Shown here: positions 12,529-24,150 of the stretch, piece by piece
Layout of the letters: every line of letters starts with the position of its first letter
How positions within the stretch are numbered: the stretch's first letter is position 1
Assembly (NCBI RefSeq): GCF_000004195.4
Contig: NC_030685.2
Span: forward strand, 51,701,516-51,765,515
Source of the DNA: Xenopus tropicalis
Taxonomy: Eukaryota; Chordata; Amphibia; Anura; Pipidae
Length of the DNA: 64,000 nucleotides
Reading direction: 5' to 3'
Translations under genes and position numbers: made by a program
The notes under the pieces: model-generated
What the model was told of the DNA's origin: nothing
The model's input: the letters and a program-made list of their open reading frames with translations, nothing else
Database searches by the model: none

Positions 12529-13377
12529 ATTGTGTTTCTAAGAAATTAGAAATGTTTAGGTCTATTGACACTATAGACTGCAGCTGTGTATAAATAATAG
12601 GGCTTTGCAAACACAATGGCACAATGAAATACATTTAAATCTTGCAGTATTCTGCAGCCAGTGGTTATCCAGCCATTAGACTATTCATTTTATCCACAAA
12701 TAGCCCTATGCAGTATAACCATTGCTTTTTATTAAATCTATCCAAATGTTTTTAACAAGTTGAAGATTTTAGCCCACAATTCTTATAATCTAATTTGTGT
12801 GTCTTAATGGGACACTTATAATTTCTGCTGAGTATCATGGTAAATAAATAGAGTGATTGGAAAATAAAACGCAAAATGAAAACACACTCAAGAAAAAACT
12901 TTTAAGTGAGTTGTTAATTGACCTCAGTATCTTCTCCAGGCATGGCTCATTGTAATTGGATAATAGCAAAATGGATAACTGCTTTGCAGAGTGCTGTGGT
13001 TACAAACAGCAAATTATTATCATTATTGGTAATGGTGATAATTACACATATTTAGCTATCTGTAATAATTACAGCTGTGCACAAATGACAGCATTTTGAA
13101 GGCATATTTGTTTTCATACTTGGCAGTGAAATAAACCTTTGATTTATAGAATACTGACTTTTCAGACTTGATAGCATACCCCATGCATCCTTGCTAGTAC
13201 ACAAATAGCTGCTTCCATGCAGTTTACACTTTTTAAAATAACATTTTTATATCCCATGTATGTTTAGATGTTTAGTTTTGATGTAACAAAAGCAATGTCT
13301 CTTTCTCAAGCCAAAGGAAAATGACAACATATAAATCAGAATCCATTTAAAGATACTGCCTTTAAGGTACATACTGT
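12529..13377. other. Unassigned; contains a candidate conserved noncoding block
   Basis: No gene or element seen. The part at 12,900-13,145 is high in complexity, lacks repeat signatures, and is dense in TAATTA/ATTA homeodomain-type words, for example AATTATTATCATTATTGG and GATAATTACAC. That resembles a vertebrate enhancer block. This is inference from composition only. Confidence 0.3.
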
Positions 13378-13480
13378 AGTTACATAGGGCTGAAAAAGAC
13401 TAGTCTTGTGAACCCAGTGAACCCAGCTCACACAAACCTATACTGACCTCGATACCACGATAACTTTGGATACTAATTAA
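13378..13480 (-). mobile_element. CR1 LINE 3'-end fragment
   Basis: A short minus-strand fragment whose 'tagttacatagggctgaaaaagac' start and 'aacccagc..cacacaaacctatact' run match the 3' untranslated end of the two CR1 copies in this window. It is heavily diverged and stops after about 100 bp. Confidence 0.6.
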
Positions 13481-14151
13481 AGGTACAGGTAAAGATACAG
13501 TCACATTTAATCATGTACACACAAATACCTCACAGTCTTGGAATGTTGCTTTTTTTACATGAGCTTTTCTTACACGACTACTCTGTTGCAGTAACATTTG
13601 CAACTTCATCATAATCCAGAATTGTTGTAAAATATGAGGATATCAGAAGTCATCTGGAGTTGCATGACCTGTATAAAAGCACTCAGCCTCCAGCCTTGCT
13701 CTTCTATATGGTCAGTGACTGTTGGTACTTTATTCACTATATATAAGTCTCCATGATAATCAGTGCTTAGTGATGTCATTTGTGTCACTATACATTAACA
13801 AAATAAGGTACCCCCTCATATAAAATATGAGAAGTCAAGTTGGAGTGTCATAAGCATTTATAGGGTCATGGAACTTCTATGTGACTTCTAATTTCCTTAT
13901 AATTTACAAGAGGGGGTACTTTATACCTATATAAAGTTGTAAGATTTAGTTATTATCCTTTGCCATCTGTTGTATATGTAGAGGTTTAGTGTAAAACTAT
14001 TCTCCATATGTGCTATTCCATACATACTAGCCCCCTCAAGGTAGAAAGGAATATATAGTTCTGGTTGTTCCATTATTTATTAGCAAAACCTGATGTACAA
14101 TATATTAATTAATATACATTAAAAGAATATTATATAGTTATTGTGGCTTCT

Positions 14152-14335
14152 AGTGATAAGCAAATCTGTCCCATTTCACAAAATGGCAAAAATTTGTTTA
14201 ACACATTAAAGTAATTTTTTTTTTTGCAGCTACCATGTGACTTTTTTTTTTACCACACTACTTTTTTGTGGCCATTGGAATCTATGGGTGTGTTTTCATG
14301 GTGACACCTGCCGAAAAATGTAGCTCGTCACGAGA
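14152..14335. mobile_element. Decayed MITE of the 'AGTGATGAGC' family
   Basis: Begins TAGTGATAAGCAAATCTG and ends near 'gtagctcgtcac'. This resembles the inverted ends of better copies at 29,061-29,282 and 59,589-59,816. Interior is poly-T rich. The 8-bp duplication is not clear in this copy. Confidence 0.45.
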
Positions 14336-14900
14336 CTGGCTTCTAATGTCTTAGAGGGAAACCATTTTATAAAATGTAACATATATAACATTCATTTTAC
14401 TACTAAAAGCATTCATTGATTCATAAAATTATGTACAGATGTATTTTTTTTATTAAATGTAGTGGGCTTTTAAAAAACTACCTACTACTGGGCTAAATAA
14501 TTGTACAGATTTTTGCTCTTGTGATGCTGGCAATCACTTGAACAAAGGATTGTTCCACTTTTAATACATTAAAGGTATATTTTCATTATTGTTTTCCTTA
14601 CTTTTTAAGAAGACATGTCACCCAAATAATTCTAAATCCTCTTCTATAACGTTCTTCAACAAAAGTTGTACTAAATAAATCAGTCAAATTTGATACTTTT
14701 ATTCTTTTGAAATGTGTGAGATGTTGTGAAATTTAACACCATGCATAAATTATGCGCACATGCTAAAAGGTAAAATTGTGTTTTTTTTTAATATTTTTGG
14801 GGAATAATTTACTTTAAGAAAAAAAAAATAAAAATATATTTATATAATTGGTGTCTGGGCAGAACTACAAATGCAACAAAGTAAGCTTGGGGCTGATCTA

Positions 14901-15364
14901 TTAGAGGAGAAGGAAAGGCTAATAAAGAGTTAATCTCAAACTGCAGGCCTACCTTCAGTTCTCTCAATAGTGCCCTTAAGTCTCCCCATATTTCTCCCGT
15001 TCAGATGATCAAAAGTCTCATAGGAAAAAAAAAACGCTGAGCTCTGTAAAGAAAGTTCCCATAATGCCTCGCTCCTGCACCGAGACCATGACCCGTGAAC
15101 ATGCGCAGTGTGTAAGACTATGAGGAAGCTTCCTCCTGATTGGCTCAAATCCACATTCCTAAGCGGGGGAGTGAGTTCTTAGCATTCTTGAGGGAGGGGG
15201 GAGCAGGAGAGAGGAGAGAGCTGCATGTCTCTGGCACAGGAAAACAGAGACAACAAATCTTTTGACAGAGAAATCAGTGAAGCGTTTCTGTGAGTGTTTA
15301 TGGCTGTATTTACAAAGACTTTCTGATAAAGCTTACTTAGTTTTTACCTTTCCTTCTCTTTTAA
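14901..15364. mobile_element. TTAA-flanked MITE (T2/piggyBac-like type), 464 bp
   Basis: Left end TTAGAGGAGAAGGAAAGG, right end CCTTTCCTTCTCTTTTAA; one terminal TTAA has drifted to TTAG. The right part repeats the 'agcttacttagtttttacc' block of the copies at 4,915 and 37,169, and the interior closely matches 37,169-37,635 in reverse orientation. Open frames inside are not supported as genes. Confidence 0.75.
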
Positions 15365-17645
15365 TGATACAGAGCAGCAACATGTAAATGGCTGCATTGT
15401 ACAAAGGGGTGTTAGAGCTCAGCAGCAGCAAAATGGTGTTTAACTGCTTCAAGTTAAACAAGTATTTTCTTCAGGTGCCAAATTTTGAACTGCCGGGTGT
15501 CTTTGACTGCCTGAGGAACAGTCCAAAATCACTTCTGAATAGTATGCAAAGGTGTTATGTACTTATACTTAAAACTTGTACTTATATTTAAAGATTCAAA
15601 GCTGTAAGAAGCAAAAGGTGGTTCTTCCAAGTACATACTCAGAGGGTAAGCAGCTAAGCTACAAACAAATATCTGCTTTTTATGTTTAATTAACTGTGGT
15701 GTCACAATAAACATATTGTACACCATATTTAACGTATGTTGTGTAAGTCACATGGTAAATATCCCATTTAAATCCATTTTAATTCCAGGTTGTACAATAA
15801 CCAAATGTCCAACGAGGTGCATACTATTATGCAAGGCATTGTCATTTCTTATTAGTGATAGGGTTTGTCATTAGGTTTGTTTTCATGTTCAGTTAGGCTC
15901 ATGGTGGCATATTACGATGAAAAGGCCTGATCCTGATAATGCAGTCTGTCTATTGCATTAATGGCATTGGTGACAGGTGGATTCCATGAATGTAGATGAC
16001 AAGCTGCACAGTTGAGTTTAAGCCATGAACCTTATGTAAAATGCTTGTGGAAATTCATCTGTACCATACCAGCACAGCTGCAAGTTGCAATAATGCCATG
16101 TGAGGTAATTTCTTTTCCTTGGATATTTCCCACATTCTTTGCATTACCACTAACTTGATATCGGAGATTTAGTGGCATGGGATACAGAAATAACATGCAA
16201 TGCATGAAGGTACTTTTATACTCGAGAAAAAAGGGCTTACAGCTTACTGCCCCAGCCTCTAATGAAAGATGGTATCACCCTAAAATACCCCAAATACTGT
16301 ATCTTGAAAGGAATTTAAAAGTCCTATAGAAATCATGCAAATGACAGTAGTCCTTGCTGCTCACCCAGTATAATGCTGCTGCCCATAGGCCTGGCCTTCC
16401 ACCTTCTCTGTGGACCTAAAAAAGGTTGCTGGGGATCTGTAAAAAAGACACATCAGTCAGTTGCACCCGTGTTGGAAATGCCCACCCATGGGAATTTTGT
16501 TATCAGATTTCATATTACACAGATACATTTGGCTTTTCTCAATGCCAGATACCCCCAAAATGGATTTTATGATGATATTATCTGTAATTCTAGAAACTAT
16601 TTTACTTAGTATTACATATTAAATTGAATCTAAGTCTATCAACCTATAGAGCAGCAGGTAGATTGGAGATGCATTTTGATACCAGAGCCTCTGGTTCACA
16701 TTTGCAAGTGGTAGTGTCGTCTTATCTTATTTAGGCAGTATAGAGCTAGTGTGGGACTTTGTCTTTATCCATATGCAAAACTTTTAGCAATCAGTTAGGG
16801 GAGATTTATCAACTTTTGGGTTTGATTTTTTTTTCACCATTCGAGATTTTTTGCGCTAAAAAAACTTGAATTCAAGTTATGGTTCAAAAACTCAAATGTC
16901 TGGTATTTATTAAGTGCAAAAAACTCAAAAACTGGAATGTAAAAATTCCTCATCTAAAAACTTGCGAGTTTCTATAAAAGTCAATGTGAGTTGCCCTAGA
17001 CAATGGTCTAGGGCAGCATTCGATATACAAATTTATTTTATTTAGAAAAACAAACTCAAAAATTGCTAAATAAATGAGTTATTGGCCTTGCAATATACAT
17101 ACTGGGATATGAAAGCATGGCTTGTACAGTAGGTCAACATATCATCTTGTTTCAAAAAATACCATATGTTCTCTACCTATTCTCACTCATATTCTAAACA
17201 GGGCTATATAGGGAGTCACCCAACAAATGCCTGTGGAGTAATTCACTAATTTCATAGAACTTAAAGCTCCATGTGCTTTTTGGCGATAAAAAATACCCAT
17301 AAGGAGTACACATGGTAAATCTGGGAGAAATTGTTGCTCCCTGCTGCACCTCTTGTTTACACTGAATACATAACAATCAATAGCCTGATTTATTGTCTGA
17401 CCCGCTTTTTTAAAATGTTACTCCTGGACAACAAAATTACAAAATGACAACTGGGCTACAAAATTCTGACCTTTTTTTGCTGGTGTATGAGCTAAATAAA
17501 TGCAGTTTGTAGTTCACATTATTGTTCTGTTATGCAGATACAATAGATCATAGAAAATGAACACTGATAGTATCCACCTTTGGCATTTAAATAATATTAT
17601 GTCCCTACTGGAATAATCAGGTGTTGGTACGGGACAAACATCAGT
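15365..17645. other. Unassigned; one weak inverted-repeat element near 16,800
   Basis: No gene seen. At about 16,800-17,080 a 'gggagatttatcaacttttggg' start followed by 'aaaaactcaaaaac' words resembles the family starting 'gcccatttatcaacattcg' at about 31,110, but I cannot fix both ends. The rest has no recognisable structure. Confidence 0.4.
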
Positions 17646-18016
17646 CACCCTGCATTATTATGGGAAGTGACCAGGGGCATATTTATTATAGTTTGTAAGC
17701 CAACATCACCGGTGATGTTGTTCATAGTGACCAATCGGATCTTTGCTTTTGCTTTCAAACTTGAAGGTGACTGTTTAATTCACAATTGCTGATTGGTTGC
17801 TATGGGCAACATCACCGGTAGTCGGCAACCCTGCATTATTGTGGGAAGAGACTAGGGGCCTATTTATTATAGTGTGCAAGCCAACATCACCGGTGATATT
17901 GCCCATAGCAATCAATCTGGAATTAGAATTTAGTGGTCACCTACAAGTTAGAAAGCCAAAGCAAAGATCTGAAGAATATGCTATTGACTTACACACTATA
18001 ATAAATATGCTCCTAG
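17646..18016. repeat. Tandem pair of short inverted-repeat (Harbinger-like) elements
   Basis: Two units about 180 bp apart both start 'ccctgcattatt.tgggaag' and continue into GGGGC.TATTTATTATAGT and GCCAACATCACCGGTGAT. The second ends in ACACTATAATAAATATGC, the inverse of its start. The ends resemble those of the MITE at 51,772 (GGGGCGTATTTATTATGC). The duplication includes flanking sequence, so it is a segmental tandem duplication rather than two independent insertions. Confidence 0.65.
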
Positions 18017-18720
18017 GTACCTGGTACTCTTCAGCATGGTGCCTCCACCCAGTGGAATATGGGGTGACTCTCATAAGAAAGAAATATTAATGCAAATACA
18101 GTAACCAATAACTAATTGTTCAGTATATCAATGCCCAAATCTTGTTTCCATGCTGGAAAAGAATAAACTAAATCCTGCAGCTGAGCAGCACTGAACACTA
18201 ACACTCCAATGAGCAGAATGACAAATGTGTAAAATCATTCAAACTTTCCTGATAAACGTGCCATTTGCGCAGAGCCAGATGAATGCTGAACCACGTGAAG
18301 CTGTAGATCCAAGTGACTAGGGAAAGGCATTACCCTATAAATAAAGATTTTTCTCATAACATTTTGTGCTGCTAAAGTTGATAAATTACATAAAAGGTCT
18401 AATTTGGGCATTCACTTACAGTGGTTGCTCACCTTTAATTTAACTTTTACTGAGCTAACAGTTGGCCTACATTGTTAGCGTTTTTGCTACTTTTCGTTGC
18501 TTGTATTATTATTTTGGCCTTATTCTAGTTATTGTCCACACTGACCTACCTTCCAACCACGCCTGGTTGCTAGAGTATGTGGGAGGCTGACACAGAAGGA
18601 ACAGAACTGGGTTGCTGAATTTACTATAAAGCCATTCCCTAGTCTGAAACTACCTTTTGTTGCTGCTGTTAATGAGTCACTCGCACTAACTGCTAATATC
18701 ATCATTCCGACCATACCCCA
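18017..18720. other. Unassigned; diffuse repeat-like sequence
   Basis: No gene seen. At 18,418-18,620 'gttgctcacctttaatttaac' and 'ctggttgctagagt' resemble fragments of the TTAA elements seen at 46,756-47,325. The preceding 18,120-18,340 is complex and free of repeat signatures. Confidence 0.4.
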
Positions 18721-18734
18721 GTAGATTTCTCAGC

Positions 18735-19041
18735 AGTGAAAATCATATTTTTAATTACAACCGGCTGAGCAGGGCAAAGACAAATTGTAGAATGCTCTTT
18801 TGGAACACTTTTTAATAAATGGAGATTACATTTAGGAGACATATGTTTAGATCCAGACATTGTAGATGATATCATTAAATGCTGCTGCATATTACACAGT
18901 TTTGTCAGAAAACATGATGGCATAACCTATGAAGATACATTGACAAATGGATTCAATCAATTTGGAATTTGTGCTGTGCGTGTGTCTGGAACTCAGCTCA
19001 GAATGAGGAGATTTTTCACAGTTTGTTTAACTCTTCAGTGA
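18735..19041 (+). pseudogene. PIF/Harbinger transposase C-terminal relic
   Basis: From 18,778 to the TGA at 19,039-19,041 there is an uninterrupted 87-codon frame. It begins RQIVECSFGTLFNKWR and continues with DIIKCCCILHSFVRKHDG. This is the conserved end of a PIF/Harbinger (HARBI1-family) transposase: the third catalytic acidic residue sits in the 'IVEC.FG' motif, followed by the 'C.LHNF.R' helix. Just upstream, in another frame, NYNRLSRAK matches the family's 'NYRLSRAR' motif, so one base has been inserted around 18,775. The first two acidic residues and the DNA-binding end are absent. The sequence differs strongly from the transposase at 38,976-40,297, so it is a different Harbinger lineage. 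I cannot locate its inverted repeats. It could instead be an old host HARBI1-like fragment, but the frameshift argues for a dead transposon. Confidence 0.75.
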
Positions 19042-19379
19042 AGAGAAAATATGTTATATATTTTGGAGAAAGGAACTGTTCTATGATTTCCCAGTGAAAT
19101 TTACATTATCTCTAATCGAAACCCTGCTTAAAATGCACAAATTCTAAGGTACATAGATTCTTCTGCTGTTTATGTTTGTCATTATTGTTTCTGTCCTATG
19201 AACATATGCTAATTATTTAACTGAGCAAGACCTACTGCCACTAGTGAACTTTATGAGTAACAGGGCAGATGTTAACAAATACTATGTGTCATTTATATCC
19301 AGCTAGAGTGCTTATTTAGTAAGTATTTGTGTCTGGGGCCTTACTACATTCTGCAAGGTGATAGGACAGATGGTACTGT
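19042..19379. other. Unassigned sequence
   Basis: No gene or repeat recognised between the Harbinger relic and the CA-rich minisatellite. Confidence 0.4.
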
Positions 19380-20008
19380 ACACACACACACAGAGATACA
19401 TGTACAAACACAGTGATACATATACACACACACATGCACACTGAGATACACATACAAACACAGGAATACACATACACACACAGTGAGATACACGTACAAA
19501 CACAGAAATACACATACACACACTGGGATATACATGCAAACACAGAGATACACATTAACACACACACACACTGAGATACACATACAAACACAGAGATACA
19601 GACACACACACACACTGAGATACACATACAAACACAGAGATAAAGACACACACACACATTGAGATACACATACAAACACAGAGATACAGACACACACACA
19701 CAGAGATACACACACACTGAGGTATACACACACTGAGATACACATACACTGAGATATATATACTATACATACATACATACACACACTGAGATACACATAC
19801 ATTAACATTACATTAACATTTATTTATAAAGCGCCAACATATTCCGCAGCGCTGTACAATAAGTGGGTTACATACATTGGACATACAGAGTAACATATAA
19901 AGCAATCAATAACCGATACAAGAGGTGAAGAGGGCCCTGCCCAAAAGAGCTTACAATCTACATACACTGAGATACACATGCATACATACATACATACACA
20001 CACTGAGA
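19380..20008. repeat. CA-rich minisatellite (variants of 'cacactgagatacacatacaaa')
   Basis: A degenerate tandem array with units of roughly 30-45 bp mixing (CA)n and 'gagataca' words. It resumes at 19,962-20,008 after an inserted dispersed repeat. All cysteine/valine-rich minus-strand frames across it are translations of the array. Confidence 0.9.
19799..19961 (-). repeat. Dispersed 3'-end repeat ('gcgctttataaataaa' family), copy 1
   Basis: On the minus strand it reads from 'gattgtaagctcttttgggcag' through 'tgtacagcgctgcgg' to 'ggcgctttataaataaatg', then a short (TTAATG) tail. The AATAAA-like end plus simple tail suggests a retroposed 3' end (SINE or LINE tail), but I cannot place its family. 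Related copies lie at 38,610-38,766 and 62,505-62,706. It is inserted in the minisatellite. Confidence 0.6.
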
Positions 20009-20174
20009 TTCTTTTTATTTTTTTTGTTTTGGAGGAAAAGGGGGGTACAGAAAGGAAAGGGTTGGGAAGGGCTTCTTTATGGAATTAGTGAGGGAATAGG
20101 AAAGCAATGCTATCAAGTGTTTAGTGCTGCCAGCCAATGAGAGAGGGAGACAGACTTCGCCAAGCAAGTAAATC

Positions 20175-20488
20175 TTAAGGTCCCCATACACGTTGACATT
20201 CACTCACTTGGCGAGATTGCCAAGCGAGTGAATCTTCACCCGATATCCCCATCTACGGGTGGGCGATATCGGGGAGCGTGTGAAAAAAATAAATAATTCG
20301 ATTGTTTTCCCTGGGGACAAACGATCAAATTATATTGGCGCCTATGGGGCAGTTGGTTCGGGGACTGCATCAACGATATCAGTCGGGCAGGCCCCTCGTT
20401 TCCGCCCCTATACGCGCCGATGAGCTGCCGAATCACTCCAAGGGACCGATATCGGCAGCTACTATCGGCCCGTGTATGGGGATCTTAA
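20175..20488. mobile_element. TTAA-flanked MITE with 'CCCCATACACG' ends, 314 bp
   Basis: Starts TTAAGGTCCCCATACACG and ends in the reverse complement of TTAAGATCCCCATACACG, so 17 of 18 terminal bases pair and TTAA lies at both edges. Interior is rich in 'gatatcg' palindromes. Poorer relatives occur at 35,085-35,335 and 54,776-55,080. Confidence 0.75.
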
Positions 20489-20698
20489 GTAACTCTGTGT
20501 ACTCGTAAGTCTGTGTTGTTTAGAAAATAACACAGGATTTGGTAATGTGACGTATCCTGAATCTACGTCTGCTGTAGTTCTTGGTTGTACCAGCTGCCTG
20601 TTAAGCTGTCCCTGATGTCTCACTTCTTTGGTTGACGGATCTTTGGCTTTCTCTAGAGGGATGGATTTGGCTTTCTCTTGAAAGTCTCTCTGCAGAAG

Positions 20699-21869
20699 TC
20701 ATTGTCTGCTGGGGCTTCCTAGTGATACTCTCTGCTTGGGAAACAGGACTGAGGATTGCAGTTTGACATGAAGCTTTCCAGTTGCCACATTGTTCAGTGG
20801 GATCCATCTATTGATGGTTTGTTGTTTGATGACTTCTTCTACACTAATTTGGCAGCTACCCAAAAAGTCATCTTTCTCAAAATCATAATCATAAACCTCA
20901 AAGCCTATGTTATGCCCAGGCTAATCGGAAAATGACAGCTCAAAAACTTGGTTCCAGTATGGATAGACCACTTTTGTCTGACCCCCACAGCGCACAACAA
21001 CGTAGGGGTCTGACCTCCTTTTTTCCAAGTCTTTGGCTTCTAACACAAAGACCGGAATAACATTCCTTTGTACTTTGTAGTATAGGTCTTCCATGTTAAA
21101 GCCTGCCTTTAGTGGGACCGTTATATTATTTGGCAAAACAATATATTTTGCTATTTGGTCCATGATCTTTAGACAGTTTAGTCCTGGAAGCTTAAGCATT
21201 TCTGTATGTCCAGTCCAACTGATATCCAAACTTGGTCGCTGTGGGAAATATAAAGTTATGGCTCCAACAAAAGGTACATTGTCCAATAATGGTTCCAGTA
21301 CCATCCGGAGTGTTCCCACCAGCTTTACTTCATCAATTCCCACTTTGATCATATCTTTTTGGAGTGCCATTTCCACTTTGGCATCTCCATGATAACTGAT
21401 GTCAATGTCAAGTATAATCCTGTTGGAAGTTTTATGTTCGGTCCTGACCGAAGTTACCCGTGGGGCGTTCTTGCCCAAATTAATGAGGGTAAAGTTAAAT
21501 AATGAAAGCATGGAATGGCTGCCTTGTACAAGGGGCCCAATGCCTAATTTAAGAAGTTTCTTGACATACAGGATCCTCTTCTGTGTCAGAGGTATCAAGT
21601 CTCTGTATGTCCCCAAATGGGACTTGCAGGCTCGCTACTGGTTCTGGCTTCTGAAGAGGGACTTGTACAGTCGCCACTGGTTCTGGATCTTTCTCTTTCT
21701 GCTGTGCTGATTTTTGTTTTTTCATATTAATTGCTTTTCTAAGGTACCATAAGGCCATAAGAAGATGTCTAATTACAATGTACCCTATACCAATATTGAT
21801 ACATTTAAGGAAAAATCCCAGTAATAGGAATAAAGAAAACTTTATACACTGCAACACTGTTGGGTCCAT
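20699..21869 (-). pseudogene. Intronless extended synaptotagmin (E-Syt) pseudogene
   Basis: On the minus strand an ATG at 21,869 opens an N-terminal segment with a long hydrophobic hairpin, about residues 8-45. A charged linker follows. After a frameshift near 21,600 comes an SMP-type lipid-transfer domain with the motifs VEMALQKDMIKVGIDEV and VLEPLLDNVPFVGAITLYF. Then one C2 domain follows (RRSDPYVVVRCGGQTK, DYDFEKDDFLGSCQISVEE). Functional E-Syts tether the endoplasmic reticulum to the plasma membrane and move lipids. This copy has three lesions: the frameshift, an in-frame TAG at 20,921-20,923 inside the C2 domain, and loss of several residues before 'PYWNQVFEL'. The frame then runs on to a TGA at 20,699-20,701, so only one of the family's several C2 domains is present. 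E-Syt genes are split into many exons, so a continuous copy suggests retrotransposition, although no poly(A) tail is visible. ESYT2-like is my best guess among paralogues. Confidence 0.78.
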
Positions 21870-21989
21870 GTTGTAAATAACCCTATTCAGTATTGTGAAG
21901 TATAAAGTAATGTAATGTGGGATTTAACTATCAACAACAGTTGAAATGTTGAATCCTAAAGTGATTCAACCACCCTCTGGCTCTGACGA

Positions 21990-22156
21990 ATCAACTCAAG
22001 GAAATGATCTTTTCTTGGTGCATGACTTTTTTTGTCACATGTTGAATTTCATCACGCAGCAAATTTTTGCGACTATTTCCCAAAAAAATCAACCAATGGC
22101 AAAAGCAGAAATTTGCCGCAAATTCATGCCTGGCGAAAATTTTGCTCAACCCTAGT
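21990..22156. mobile_element. Decayed element related to the 'AGTGATGAGC' MITE family
   Basis: The stretch 'gcagcaaatttttgcgac..' to 'catgcctggcgaaaattttgctcaaccctag' matches the interior and right end of the copy at 29,061-29,282 (there 'gccatgcctggtgaaaatattagctcatcacta'). The left end is lost or too diverged. Confidence 0.5.
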
Positions 22157-24142
22157 ATTGATTTCTTTGTATTGTTTATGGGTTCCTTGCAAAAGAATCC
22201 TTGCATAACGGAATACTTATTACAAGATTTTTTTTCAAATCTATATTTAGAATCCCATTAGTAAAAAAAAGAGTTATTCTTTGCTGTGCTTAAACAGACT
22301 TCACCCAGCCAAACTATAAAGTTCAAATGAAACTTTCCTCAGGATATCCTTAGACTCCGCCATGCTGGGCTCTGGGATAGCTATGTTTATTTTCTATTAA
22401 AGTGAAAGTTGTGGTTTTTCTTCTTTTTTTTTTTTAAACATTTCCTGCTTATTTGATTTTCTGGCTTCCTGCAGTAGTATTAACTAAGCCCAGCATGACC
22501 TACACAGACACTTTATCACTACTGTCAACAACCTCATTCATATAAAAATTCCACAGGTAACCTTCCTTCCTAGCAATGCGGAAAGAGGAAGCTGCCTGTT
22601 TGTCGCTCTGGGTGTTTTTTTTATGACCCCAGAGATCAGAGTATAATAGGCAAATATCTCATTTTACTGACAGCGAGAAGAGTATTTCAACACCTCATAA
22701 CTAGCTCACACGTAAATTATCTATAAAAAGCATTTTTTTTTCTATTTAAACCTACAGTGCATTTAAAGTGACAGTGATGTTTTCGAATAATACTAATGAA
22801 AGAATACATTTGTAGCAGTGCAGTCAGAGCAGGAAAATATGTTTTCTTGGTTTTTTTTTTCTTTACATGTTACTTCCTTTTCTTCTTTACAATGGTCAGT
22901 AATAATTTACAAATTCGAAGAGGATCACCCATCTTTACCAGCAACATAATGCCACCTTCTGGTGATGAACTGTACAGTAAATCTGAATAAGACAGCAGCA
23001 GGCAGATGATTCCAGACTAATCACATTTATGAGAGGCATGCACTGTTCTGTAGGTAGCGCTGCACTTAACCTAACTATATGTGGTACAAATATCTATTTG
23101 GTACAAATATCTATTTAAGAATTTCAGCTGAGCCTTATAGCTGATATTTTTTAAGAACAGATCCACATGGCATAGCTTGGACAGTCTAATAAGATACAGC
23201 ATGTACAGGTTTTAAAACATTTAAACAGGAATTATGTGGGCTGTGGGTTTTATGTGCTGCTGCTTAGTATTGGAGATTAAAATGCTGAGGATCTCTTTGA
23301 GTCACTTCAGGTGGCCCTGGTTATCATTGCCTGCAAATATAAATTGCCAGTAACAATTTGGGACTAGGGCACCAAGGACCCACCAGAGAACCAGATATTG
23401 AGGGCCCTCCAGCCAGAGAAACATTCTGGTAATATAGCCAATAAGGCACTGTTTGTCATAATTTGATTTGCCTGTTAGATGCCAGTTTGCTGGGGTCTAT
23501 GGGAAACATTGTTTACAACATAATAAGGTGTAGCAGCTTCCAATAAGACACATTAAGGAGTAATTCTGTGTTGGCAGCTCGGCTCTCCAGCATATTCTGT
23601 CTGTTGCATTATTGCTATTAAAATCTGTGTAAGAGCACAGATCAAATCAGTTGATGTAGACTATAGAGGATAGATAGAAAATGTATATGCCCAACCTCCC
23701 AATCTCCATGCGGTTTACAGCCCAGATGATCTGGTTGTTTTGGGGAATCTATTAGCTCTTGTTCTCCCATTTACTCTGTGCAAATTCTTCCTAAAAAACT
23801 TTGCCTGCCAGTCCTATAAAATTTACCACCTCCCTGGATTCTCCACTATCTCTGTGTTGGTAAATTTGGCTTCTGTCTTTTCCCTGGCCCCATTACAGAC
23901 TCCTAAATTAACTCTTACCTGTCTATCTTAGTGCTGGGAATAAATTAAAACACAAGCAGAACATGGAAAGGATAAAAAGGGTTAATGCTCTGTACTCCCG
24001 AAAAGGGCAAAAGGACAACTTAGGTCAGGGCCTAACAGGAAAGATCCCAGTTCCCTGGCAGGCAAATCTCACACTGGCCAACAATTCTCTGCATTTTAAT
24101 TACTGCTACTGACCAGCGGGATGAAATTCTAACTATGCTATA
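22157..24142. other. Unassigned sequence
   Basis: No supportable gene. Poly-T runs occur near 22,425 and 22,735. A near-exact local duplication 'ggtacaaatatctattt' lies at 23,083-23,115. Reading frames here are short and without motifs. Confidence 0.4.
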
Positions 24143-24150
24143 GCTTAGAG

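Noticed and set aside
19312..19808. Overlapping Cys/Val-rich minus-strand frames up to 154 codons
   Set aside because: Products of the CA-rich minisatellite, with no start context or domain.
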